Assembly (NCBI RefSeq): GCF_021245725.1
Contig: NZ_JAJGSX010000003.1
Coordinates: forward strand, 124,001 to 188,000
Direction of reading: 5' to 3'
DNA: 64,000 nt
DNA from: Pseudonocardia sp. TRM90224
GTDB lineage: Bacteria > Actinomycetota > Actinomycetes > Mycobacteriales > Pseudonocardiaceae
The notes under the pieces are model-generated. The model saw nothing but the letters and a program-made list of their open reading frames with translations, was not told where the DNA came from and did not search any database. Position numbers and translations under genes: made by a program. Positions 56,824 through 64,000 of this stretch are shown here, piece after piece; position 1 is the first letter of the stretch; each line of letters starts with the position of its first letter.

Positions 56824-57394
56824 TCATGGTCCTCGGGGTAGCACCGTCGGGCGAGTGCGCGGGTCCGGGGGAACCCACACCTCCGCCGTCCGCCGATGGG
56901 GGTCGGGGACGGAGCGCGGAACGGGGAGCGACAGCGCGCCGCCCCGGTCGTCGCAGGCGGCACCACTTCCCGCCTCTCCGGCGGTGACCCCACGCCTGTC
57001 ACTCCTGGTGAGCGGCAGCTCGTGGGGCCGCATAAGAGGCTACGAACTGATAACGGGTAAATCCATGATGAACCTCTCATTACCGTTGCAACATTCGGTG
57101 AGGATGCTCACCGGTGTGGTTGCTCGTTGGGACGAATCACAACGGCGGGATTAAGGAGTTCATAAGGTGAGTGCCCGACTGCCGGGTGACCTGCGTCGCA
57201 GAACCATCTGTTATGGTTTCGTGATTGCGGCGAACGAGTGAAAGTCCTTCCGGTATGGAAGCAGATCCCTCGGCAGCGAGAGTTTGCAGATCCGAAGCAA
57301 AATCCGGCCCCGAGATCCTCCCGGACGCACTGCGGCCCCGGTCGTGACTGGTGTCACGAGCCGGGGCCGCAGGAAGTGTTGCGGTCGGGAATGG
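56824..57394. other. 571-base upstream region of NlpC/P60 gene
   Basis: No gene. The part at 57040-57240 is AT-richer than the rest and probably holds the promoter. It has a 6-bp inverted repeat AACCAT-(5)-ATGGTT (57202-57218) and, on the minus strand, the related words CAACGGTAA and TTACCCGTTATC about 40 bases apart. The 3' half (56850-57000) is GC-rich with several short hairpins. I could not match it to a known riboswitch. The end near 57373 belongs to the ino1 transcript. Confidence 0.5.
57330..57372 (-). terminator. long stem-loop after ino1
   Basis: CTGCGGCCCCGGTCGTGAC (57330-57348) pairs with 57353-57372 around TGGT, 19 bp with a single bulged G. It begins 23 bases after the ino1 stop on the minus strand. 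No clear U-tract. Confidence 0.7.
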
Positions 57395-58474
57395 TCAGCG
57401 CTCGACGTCTCCCCGGATGAAGGCCTCGACCGCCGCGCGCGCCTCGTCGTCGCTGTACTGCTCCGGCGGCGACTTCATGAAGTAGCTCGACGCGGAGAGG
57501 ATCGGCCCGCCGATACCCCTGTCCTTGGCCAGCTTCGCCGCCCGCACGGCGTCGATGATGATCCCTGCGGAGTTCGGCGAATCCCAGACTTCGAGCTTGT
57601 ACTCGAGGTTCAGCGGCACATCGCCGAATGCCCGGCCTTCCAGTCGAACATATGCCCATTTGCGGTCGTCCAACCACGCAACGTAGTCGGACGGGCCGAT
57701 GTGCACGTTGTCCTTGCCGAGGTCGCGATCGATCTGCGACGTCACCGACTGCGTCTTGGAGATCTTCTTCGACTCCAGCCGCTCCAGCTCCTTCATGTTC
57801 AGGAAATCCATGTTCCCGCCCACGTTGAGCTGCATCGTGCGGTCGAGCTGCACGCCGCGGTCCTCGAAGAGCTTGGCGAGCACCCGGTGCGTGATCGTCG
57901 CGCCGACCTGGCTCTTGATGTCGTCGCCGATGATCGGGACGCCGGCCGTGCGGAACTTCTCGGCCCACACCGGGTCGGAGGCGATGAACACCGGCAGCGC
58001 GTTGACGAACGCGACACCGGCGTCGAGCGCGGCCTGCGCGTAGAACCGGTCGGCCGCCTCGCTGCCCACCGGCAGGTACGAGACGAGCACGTCCGCGGCC
58101 GTGTCGCGCAGCACCTGCGCGACGTCGACCGGCTGCTCGTCCGACTCGGTGATCGTCTCGCGGTAGAAGCGGCCGAGCCCGTCGAGCGTGTGCCCGCGCT
58201 GCACGGGCACCCCGAGCGGCGGCACGTCGGCGATCTTGATCGTGTTGTTCTCGCTCGAGGTGATCGCCTCGGAGAGGTCGCGGCCGACCTTCTTGGCGTC
58301 GACGTCGAACGCGGCGACGAATGTGACATCGCGGACGTGGTACCCGCCGAAGTCGACGTGCATCAGCCCTGGCACGCGCGCGGCTGGGTCGGCATCGGCG
58401 TAGTAGTGCACGCCTTGCACCAGCGACGCGGCGCAGTTGCCCACCCCGACAACAGCGACACGGACCTGACTCAT
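57395..58474 (-). CDS. ino1: Inositol-3-phosphate synthase
   Basis: 359 residues. It turns glucose 6-phosphate into inositol 3-phosphate with bound NAD, feeding mycothiol and phosphatidylinositol synthesis. '[20 protein letters not shown]' is the NAD site; '[20 protein letters not shown]' and '[19 protein letters not shown]' are family blocks; '[20 protein letters not shown]' holds a conserved catalytic Lys. ATG 58474 is the family start. The upstream PadR gene ends 37 bases before it, as in mycobacteria (Rv0046c-Rv0047c). Confidence 0.96.
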   Translation of the reverse strand: MSQVRVAVVGVGNCAASLVQGVHYYADADPAARVPGLMHVDFGGYHVRDVTFVAAFDVDAKKVGRDLSEAITSSENNTIKIADVPPLGVPVQRGHTLDGLGRFYRETITESDEQPVDVAQVLRDTAADVLVSYLPVGSEAADRFYAQAALDAGVAFVNALPVFIASDPVWAEKFRTAGVPIIGDDIKSQVGATITHRVLAKLFEDRGVQLDRTMQLNVGGNMDFLNMKELERLESKKISKTQSVTSQIDRDLGKDNVHIGPSDYVAWLDDRKWAYVRLEGRAFGDVPLNLEYKLEVWDSPNSAGIIIDAVRAAKLAKDRGIGGPILSASSYFMKSPPEQYSDDEARAAVEAFIRGDVER

Positions 58475-58511
58475 GGCTGGCTCCTTCGTGTACTCGTCCT
58501 GCGCGTACTCG

Positions 58512-59090
58512 TCACTCTGCTTCTGCTTCGCTTCCTGCTTCGCTTCCTGCTGCACTGGTGCCGGCCACGCCGCCGGTCTCCTGCTCCGCGCGCTCGGTCG
58601 CGATCAGCTCGTTGAGCCACCGCACCTCGCGCTCGCTCGCGTCGAGCCCCAGCTGGTGCAGCTCGCGCGTGTACCGGTCGATCTGTTCGTTCGCCCGCGC
58701 GAGCGCGGCACGCAGGCCCTCACGACGTTCCTCGACCGCGCGCCTGCGGCCTTCCAGGATCCGCATCCTCGCTTCGGCGGGTGTGCGGGAGAAGAACGCG
58801 AGGTGCACACCGAAGTGCTCGTCGTCCGACATGCGGCAGCCGGTTCCGCAGACCATCTCGGTGAAGCGCTCCTTGCCTTCCGCCGTGATGCGGTACACAC
58901 GGCGGCCGCGGCGGGGCTGCCCGGGATCCTCGACGATGAGCCCGGCGCTCATGAGCCTGCGCAACGCCGGGTAGAGCGAGCCGTAGGAGAAGACCCGGAA
59001 GCCGCCGAGCCTCAGCCCGAGCTGTTTGCGCAGCTCGTAGCCGTGCACGGGGGCCTCGTGGAGCAGGCCGAGGATCGCCAGCTCCAGCAC
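58512..59090 (-). CDS. PadR-family transcriptional regulator
   Basis: 192 residues. Begins '[20 protein letters not shown]', the PadR winged-helix start, with '[18 protein letters not shown]' (recognition helix) and '[15 protein letters not shown]' (wing). A coiled-coil C-terminal domain with '[20 protein letters not shown]' and an acidic Ala/Ser/Glu tail follow. Directly upstream of ino1 and probably cotranscribed; it may regulate inositol or thiol metabolism. ATG start at 59090. Confidence 0.92.
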   Translation of the reverse strand: MLELAILGLLHEAPVHGYELRKQLGLRLGGFRVFSYGSLYPALRRLMSAGLIVEDPGQPRRGRRVYRITAEGKERFTEMVCGTGCRMSDDEHFGVHLAFFSRTPAEARMRILEGRRRAVEERREGLRAALARANEQIDRYTRELHQLGLDASEREVRWLNELIATERAEQETGGVAGTSAAGSEAGSEAEAE

Positions 59091-59255
59091 GCCCGCCTCC
59101 TTCCGGCGACGACCCGACGACGGCGTCGTCAGACGGCTCGACTATATCGAGCCGATACATCCACGCACCATGTCGAGACCGGCGTCACGCACCGCTGACA
59201 GTTCCCGACCGAGGGTCATGCGAGGCGTTCCGACTACCCCGAACGGCGTCACGCG

Positions 59256-59261
59256 TACCCT
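59256..59261 (+). promoter_or_regulatory. -10 box for leaderless DUF5318 gene
   Basis: TACCCT ends 6 bases before GTG 59268. No Shine-Dalgarno is present. Confidence 0.5.
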
Positions 59262-59267
59262 GGCCGG

Positions 59268-59696
59268 GTGCGCACCCAGCGACAGGTGGTCGACTACGCG
59301 TTGCAGCGCCGGGCGCTGCTCGCCGACGTCCACTCCGGTCGGGTCGGGGTTGCAGAGGTCTGCGATGCCAGCCCGTACCTGCTCCGCGCTGCCCGTTTCC
59401 ACGGTGAGCCGAGCGAACAGACCTGTCCGGTGTGCCGGAAGGAACGGCTCACGCTGGTCTCCTGGATCTTCGGGGACGAGCTCAAACACGCAGCAGGATC
59501 CGCACGCAAACCGGAGGAGCTCGAGCAGCTGGCGAACCACTACGCCGACTTCTCCGTGTACGTGGTGGAGGTCTGTCGAACGTGCAGTTGGAACCACCTG
59601 GTCCTGTCCTATGTGATGGGCACCGGCGGCACCCCCGAGGACGGGTCCACGTCCGGCCGCCGGCGGTCCGATCGTCGCCGCTCCGCAGCGGAGTGA
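59268..59696 (+). CDS. DUF5318 zinc-ribbon-like protein
   Basis: 142 residues. Blocks 'RQVVDYALQRRALLADVHSG', a first C-x2-C pair in 'EQTCPVCRKERLTLVSWIFG' and a second in 'YVVEVCRTCSWNHLVLSY', which together could bind one zinc. The family is found upstream of the class A PBP gene in actinobacteria (Rv0049 position) and is of unknown function. GTG 59268, probably leaderless. The basic Ser/Arg-rich C-terminal 20 residues are variable. Confidence 0.88.
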   Translation: MRTQRQVVDYALQRRALLADVHSGRVGVAEVCDASPYLLRAARFHGEPSEQTCPVCRKERLTLVSWIFGDELKHAAGSARKPEELEQLANHYADFSVYVVEVCRTCSWNHLVLSYVMGTGGTPEDGSTSGRRRSDRRRSAAE

Positions 59697-59729
59697 CAGG
59701 ATTCAGCGAGCACAGCGAGAGGGAGAGCG

Positions 59730-62306
59730 GTGAGTGATCCGCGAGATCCGCGGTTCGACGCGGCCGGCCCCCCGGCCCGCGGACCCCGGCGGCCCCCTGG
59801 CCCGCCGCAGCGGCCCCCAGTGCGATCAGGACGTCCGGTGCCTCCCCAGCGCCCCGCACCCGACGGCCGGCAGGGACAGGTGCCGCCGCAGCGTCGCCGT
59901 CCCCCGCACCCCGACCAGCAGCACCCGCAGCACCCCGACGTCCGCCACTCCGACAGCCCGTACCAGTCGTCGGAGATGCCACTGCTCACCCACGACGAGA
60001 TGGCGGCGGCCGCGATGGCGCGGGAGCAGGCCCGCTCGAGCGTCGCGCTGCAGGAGCGGCCGAGCGCGCCGGGCGACACCCGCGCCGCGCGTGGCAAGAA
60101 GCCCATGACCCGTGGCCGGCGGATCCGGCGCTGGCTGTTGATCGCGCTCGCCTTCTTCCTGCTGGCGCCGATCGTGGCGTTCTTCATCGGGTGGTTCATC
60201 TTCAAGGTCCCCACGCCGGAGGAGGCGGCGCTCACCCAGGTCGCCACCTTCAACTACTCCGACGGCTCCACGTTCGCGACCGTCCGTGGCGTCGACGCCG
60301 AGGGCAACAAGGTCAACCGCGTGAGCGTGCCGATCGATCGGATCCCCGAGCACGTCCGGCGGGCCGTGCTCGCGGCCGAGGACAACTCGTTCTACTCGAA
60401 CCCCGGCTTCGACATCACCGGCATCATGCGCGCGGTCTACAACCAGCTCACCGGCGGCCAGGGTGGCGGTTCGACGATCACCCAGCAGTACATCAAGGTC
60501 TCGACGGGCCAGGACGACAGCTCCTTGTGGCGCAAGTACAAGGAGGTCGTGCTCGCGGTGAAGATCTCCCGTGAGTACACCAAGGACAAGATCCTCGAGA
60601 GCTACCTCAACACGATCTACCTCGGGCGGGGCGCAAACGGCATCCAGGCCGCCGCGCAGGCGTACTTCGGCAAGGACGTCGACCAGCTCACGATCTCCGA
60701 AGGCGCGATGCTCGCGGGCACCATCCAGTCGCCGTCGCGGTGGGACCCCGTGAAGAGCCTTCCCGACTCCCAGCGGCGCTGGAACCAGGTGCTCAACTGG
60801 ATGGTCGACTCGAAGTGGCTGACGCCGACCGAGCGCGCGCAGCAGCAGTTCCCGGCGTACCTGGAGAAGGCGCCGTCCGGTGGGGGTGTGCCGGAGGACA
60901 GCTCGTACCACATCTACAGCGCGGCGAAGGCCGAGCTGGAGAAGGCCGGTATCACCGACGCCGAGCTCAACACCCAGGGCCTGAAGATCACCACGACGAT
61001 CGACCCGGCCGCGCAGAAGGCTGCGGTCGCCGCGGTCGAGAAGGTGATGAAGGGCCAGCCGGAGAACCTGCGCGAGGCCCTGGTGTCGGTCGACCCGCGC
61101 AACGGCGCGATATTGGCGTACTACGGCGGTGAGAACGGCCTCGGGCTCAACTACGCGACCGCCAAGCGGCAGCCGGGGTCGTCGTTCAAGCCGTTCGTGT
61201 TCGCCGCGGCGCTGGAGAGCCCCAAGGGCATCGGGCTCGGATCGACGTTCAACGGGATGTCGGGGCAGATGTTCCCCGGCCGCACCAAGCCGGTGAACAA
61301 CTCCGGCGACTCGTCCGACTGCGGCGAGCAGTGCGATGTGCTGACCGCGATGACCCAGTCGGTCAACACGGTCTTCTACCAGATGGCCATCGACATCGGC
61401 CCGGCCAACGTCGTGGACATCGCACACAAGGCCGGCATCGGTGAGGACCTGCTCACAGAGGCGCCGAACGCGGGTATCGCGCTCGGCGACAAGGAGGTCC
61501 GCGTCGTCGACATGGCGTCGGCTTACGCGACCTTCGCCAACAACGGCGAGCGGTTCCCGCCCTACATCGTGTCGAAGGTGGAGGCCGCGGACGGCCGCGT
61601 GCTGATGGAGAAGAAGCAGCCGCAAGGCGAGCGGGTGATCCCCGCCGACGTCGCCCGCAACGTCACCGAGTCGATGAAGAACGTCGCCTCCTACTCGCGG
61701 ATCGACCTCGGGGACGGCCGGCCCGTCGCCTCCAAGACCGGCACGGTGCAGGGCAGCGGGCTCAACGAGAACAAGGACGCCTGGATGGTGGGCTACACCC
61801 CGCAGGTGTCCACCGCGGTCTGGGTCGGCACCGACAAGAGCGATTCCATCAGGACGAAGGAAGGCCAGCCGGTCTACGGCCGCACCTTGCCGGGCCCGAT
61901 CTGGCAGCAGTTCATGAGCTCCGTGCTCCGCGGCCAGCCCCAGGAGGACTTCACCACCTTCGTCCCGCTCGGCCCGCAGCCGTACTCCGACGACTACGGG
62001 GACGGCGACGGTGACGACGGCGATGGCGATGGTGACGGCGGTGGTGACAACGGCCGTGGTGGTGACAACGGCCGCGGCGACAACGGCCGTGGTGGCGGCG
62101 ACAACGGTGGCGACAACAACGGCAACGACGGCGGCGCCACCTTCCGCAGCGAGAACCGCACCCCGTCGACGGTCGGCGCCGCGGCGCCGACCTCCGGCGC
62201 GGCGACGCTGGCGAGCACCAGCAACCCCAACCCGGCCGCTCGCCGCGCACCCAACCCACCACCGCCCAGTACCCAATCCGGCCCGGCGGCCGTTCCGACG
62301 GGGTGA
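59730..62306 (+). CDS. ponA: Class A penicillin-binding protein (PonA1-like)
   Basis: 858 residues. It polymerises and cross-links peptidoglycan. A disordered Pro/Arg-rich cytosolic front (about 125 residues) is followed by one membrane helix ('[20 protein letters not shown]'). GT51 domain: '[19 protein letters not shown]' with catalytic Glu and '[16 protein letters not shown]'. Transpeptidase domain: S-x2-K in '[11 protein letters not shown]', S-x-N in '[12 protein letters not shown]', K-T-G in 'ASKTGTVQG'. The C-terminal tail is Asp/Gly/Asn repeats then Ser/Pro. GTG start at 59730. It overlaps the next gene by GTGA. Confidence 0.96.
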   Translation: MSDPRDPRFDAAGPPARGPRRPPGPPQRPPVRSGRPVPPQRPAPDGRQGQVPPQRRRPPHPDQQHPQHPDVRHSDSPYQSSEMPLLTHDEMAAAAMAREQARSSVALQERPSAPGDTRAARGKKPMTRGRRIRRWLLIALAFFLLAPIVAFFIGWFIFKVPTPEEAALTQVATFNYSDGSTFATVRGVDAEGNKVNRVSVPIDRIPEHVRRAVLAAEDNSFYSNPGFDITGIMRAVYNQLTGGQGGGSTITQQYIKVSTGQDDSSLWRKYKEVVLAVKISREYTKDKILESYLNTIYLGRGANGIQAAAQAYFGKDVDQLTISEGAMLAGTIQSPSRWDPVKSLPDSQRRWNQVLNWMVDSKWLTPTERAQQQFPAYLEKAPSGGGVPEDSSYHIYSAAKAELEKAGITDAELNTQGLKITTTIDPAAQKAAVAAVEKVMKGQPENLREALVSVDPRNGAILAYYGGENGLGLNYATAKRQPGSSFKPFVFAAALESPKGIGLGSTFNGMSGQMFPGRTKPVNNSGDSSDCGEQCDVLTAMTQSVNTVFYQMAIDIGPANVVDIAHKAGIGEDLLTEAPNAGIALGDKEVRVVDMASAYATFANNGERFPPYIVSKVEAADGRVLMEKKQPQGERVIPADVARNVTESMKNVASYSRIDLGDGRPVASKTGTVQGSGLNENKDAWMVGYTPQVSTAVWVGTDKSDSIRTKEGQPVYGRTLPGPIWQQFMSSVLRGQPQEDFTTFVPLGPQPYSDDYGDGDGDDGDGDGDGGGDNGRGGDNGRGDNGRGGGDNGGDNNGNDGGATFRSENRTPSTVGAAAPTSGAATLASTSNPNPAARRAPNPPPPSTQSGPAAVPTG
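61998..62142. repeat. GAC/GGC/AAC codon repeat in PBP tail
   Basis: Short imperfect repeats built from GAC GGC, GGT GAC AAC GGC and similar words, giving a low-complexity D/G/N/R stretch after the transpeptidase domain. Probably a flexible tail outside the membrane. Confidence 0.7.
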
Positions 62307-63880
62307 AGCCCGGAGCCGGTCGGGGGGCCGTTTCGCAGGTACCAGCAGCAGTGCGCGTCGTGCCGACGTGGACTGAGCCTCTTGCTGCGTCGGCGAGCCG
62401 ACTGATCGGCGGACCGCTCGGGCGCCACGCACTCGTCGGCCGGAGCCTGTTCTGGACGCCGCTGCGCGCCGTGCTGCTGCTCGCGGTGGTCACGCTGGCG
62501 CTCGGCTGGCTGGGCAAAGCGCCCTGCCTGCAGCAGTACACGACCGAGAGCGGGTCGATCGAGCTCGACTGGAGCGCCGACCGCCAATACGTGGCGATGT
62601 GCTACTCGGACACGATCCCGCTGTGGGGGCTCGAAGGCACGAACGTCGGCAGCGTCCCTTACCGCGACCCGTGGATCGAGAACGAGGGCAAGCCGGACGA
62701 GAAGGTGCGGTACGTCGAGTACCCCGTCCTCACCGGCTTCTTCCAGTACGTCAACGGACGGCTTGCCGACGGCTGGACCGAGCTCGCGCAGACGGTCCCG
62801 TTGATGCCGACAGCGCTCACCGTCGTCATGTACTTCAACATCACCGCGATCTGGCTCGCGTTCGCGTGGCTCGCCGTGGTGTGGGCGGTGCGCGCGATGC
62901 GCCGCACGCGGCCGTGGGACGCCGCGCTCGTCGCGATCTCGCCGCTCGTGATCGTGCATGCCTTCACGAACTGGGACACCCCTGCCGTCGCCTTCGCGAC
63001 CATGGGCCTGCTGGCGTTGGCCAGACGCCGGCCGGTGCTGGCCGGGGTGCTGCTCGGGATCGGCGGTGCGTTCAAGTTCTACCCGCTGCTGTTGCTGCTG
63101 CCCGTCCTTCTGGTGGGGTTGCGACGACGTGAGCTGGGTCAATCCGTGCGCACGATCGTCAGCACCGTAGTCGTCTGGGCGGCCATCAACGCGCCGATCG
63201 CGATCCTCTACCCGGTCGGCTGGTGGGAGTTCTTCCGGCTCAACCAGACGCGACATGCCGACCCCGACTCGCTGTACTTCATCGTCTCCCACCTGTCCGG
63301 CTGGCCGGGTTTCGACGGTGAGCTCGCCGACTGGCAGGCGCCCTCGGTCCTCAACGCCGTGACCGCGGCGCTGTTCATCGTCTGCTGCATCGCCATCGCC
63401 GTGCTGGCGTTGCGGGCCCCACGAACACCGCGGATCGCGTCGCTCGCTTTCCTGGTGGTGGCGGCGTTCCTGCTGGTCAACAAGGTGTGGAGCCCGCAGT
63501 ACTCGCTGTGGCTCGTCCCGCTCGCCGTGCTCGCGCTCCCCCGGTGGCGACTGCTGCTGGCGTGGATGCTCGTCGATGCGCTGGTGTGGGTGCCACGCAT
63601 GTTCTACTTCCTCGGCACCGCGCACAAGGGCGTGCCGGAGGGCTACTTCTTCGGCGCGGTCCTGCTGCGTGACGCGATGGTCGTGATGCTCTGCGTCCTC
63701 GTCGTCCGCTCGGTGCTGAGGCCCGAGGAGGACCCGGTGCGCACCGCCGTCGGGCTCGACGAGGACGACCCCGACTGGCCGCCGCCACCCGTCCCGGACC
63801 CGGCGCCGGCGCCCGTCCCCGCAGCCGTCACACCGTCTCCAACCCCCAGGGCCGAACTGGATACATCGCGGGCCCGCTGA
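62303..63880 (+). CDS. GT87-family polyprenyl-linked glycosyltransferase-like membrane protein
   Basis: 525 residues with about ten membrane helices. First periplasmic loop '[20 protein letters not shown]' followed by '[20 protein letters not shown]' is typical of the GT87/DUF2029 group, which adds sugars from polyprenyl-phosphate donors outside the membrane. '[20 protein letters not shown]' and '[20 protein letters not shown]' are further family blocks. A Pro/Ala-rich cytosolic tail ends it. GTG 62303 overlaps the PBP stop, so they are cotranscribed, as Rv0050-Rv0051 are. The acceptor is unknown. Confidence 0.85.
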   Translation: MKPGAGRGAVSQVPAAVRVVPTWTEPLAASASRLIGGPLGRHALVGRSLFWTPLRAVLLLAVVTLALGWLGKAPCLQQYTTESGSIELDWSADRQYVAMCYSDTIPLWGLEGTNVGSVPYRDPWIENEGKPDEKVRYVEYPVLTGFFQYVNGRLADGWTELAQTVPLMPTALTVVMYFNITAIWLAFAWLAVVWAVRAMRRTRPWDAALVAISPLVIVHAFTNWDTPAVAFATMGLLALARRRPVLAGVLLGIGGAFKFYPLLLLLPVLLVGLRRRELGQSVRTIVSTVVVWAAINAPIAILYPVGWWEFFRLNQTRHADPDSLYFIVSHLSGWPGFDGELADWQAPSVLNAVTAALFIVCCIAIAVLALRAPRTPRIASLAFLVVAAFLLVNKVWSPQYSLWLVPLAVLALPRWRLLLAWMLVDALVWVPRMFYFLGTAHKGVPEGYFFGAVLLRDAMVVMLCVLVVRSVLRPEEDPVRTAVGLDEDDPDWPPPPVPDPAPAPVPAAVTPSPTPRAELDTSRAR

Positions 63881-63902
63881 CGCGTGAGGCAGTATCGGAT
63901 CC

Positions 63903-64000
63903 GTGGATGCCGATCAGGTCCTTGCGGCGGTGCGGCGGTTCGAACGCCGCCCGGCCGACCGTCCCGACCTGAAACGTGCTGCCGTCGCCATCACGCTCCT
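63903..64000 (+). CDS. NUDIX hydrolase / CoA pyrophosphatase-like (5' part)
   Basis: Cut off by the window edge. GTG 63903 opens 'VDADQVLAAVRRFERRPADR' then 'PDLKRAAVAITLL'. The last segment matches the first strand of CoA-pyrophosphatase-type NUDIX proteins, before the NUDIX box. CAGTAT (63890-63895) 7 bases before the start could be a weak -10 box. The call is tentative because no catalytic motif is visible. Confidence 0.5.
   Translation, partial: MDADQVLAAVRRFERRPADRPDLKRAAVAITL

Noticed and set aside
56824..57160. c-di-AMP (ydaO-type) riboswitch before the NlpC/P60 gene
   Set aside because: I looked on the minus strand for the conserved GGGGGACC...GGGGTGAA core and did not find it. The only GGGGGAACCC is on the plus strand at 56873-56882, the wrong direction.

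Overview
The window comes from a high-GC actinobacterium and carries the chromosomal replication origin. The gene order (gyrA, gyrB, dciA-like, recF, gnd, dnaN, oriC, dnaA, rpmH, rnpA, yidD, yidC, jag, rsmG, parA, parB, then a cwlM-trxA-trxB-sigM-murJ-DUF6049-NUDIX-pcnA block) matches the mycobacterial and pseudonocardial origin region. The codon use, the DLW-39 peptide, the DUF3566 protein and the split MviN genes fit a Pseudonocardiaceae genome; the exact genus is an inference.

Layout. 1-14,600 is accessory chromosome: an MFS transporter with a divergent CGNR regulator, an XRE-TetR fusion regulator facing a cyclase / acyl-CoA ligase / kinase cassette, an XRE-cupin regulator facing a RidA protein, a DUF418 protein followed by a NarL-type two-component system, and small enzymes. 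14,900-28,000 is the left flank of the origin: tRNA-Ala, the DLW-39 peptide, tRNA-Ile, DUF3566, gyrA, gyrB, dciA-like, recF, gnd and dnaN, all on the minus strand, then oriC (25,414-26,312) and dnaA. 28,240-33,490 is the plus-strand right flank from rpmH to parB, ending in a dense parS cluster (33,500-33,668). 33,650-47,700 is mainly minus strand: a Ddl-like enzyme, an aminotransferase, the cell-wall regulator CwlM, thioredoxin and its reductase, SigM with a putative anti-sigma factor, a separate MviN pseudokinase, MurJ, DUF6049 and a NUDIX hydrolase. 47,800-64,000 holds CCA-adding enzyme, an MFS transporter, YqgE, an SdpI-like protein, leuS with an apparent leader-peptide attenuator, DUF1707, a degenerate SDR, an NlpC/P60 hydrolase, inositol-phosphate synthase with a PadR regulator, DUF5318, a class A PBP, a GT87 membrane protein and the start of a NUDIX gene.

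How it works together. The centre couples replication initiation (DnaA, DnaN, gyrase, DciA-like loader), segregation (ParA, ParB, parS) and ribosome, tRNA and membrane-protein biogenesis (rpmH, rnpA, yidD, yidC, jag, rsmG). The right part adds envelope synthesis and its control (CwlM, MurJ, pseudokinase, PBP, NlpC/P60) and redox and stress control (TrxA, TrxB, SigM).

The most notable observations are the leuS leader (leaderless 12-codon peptide with tandem CTT Leu codons, a 10-bp hairpin and a terminator), parS sites embedded in longer palindromes between convergent genes, an 11-bp repeat of DnaA boxes in oriC, tandem DnaA boxes at the start of the dciA-like gene, the uncharacterised XRE-TetR-controlled cassette, a Ddl-like protein with a substituted metal-ligand Asn, and an open frame upstream of murJ that overlaps the DUF6049 tail. 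No CRISPR array, insertion sequence, prophage or integrase was seen.
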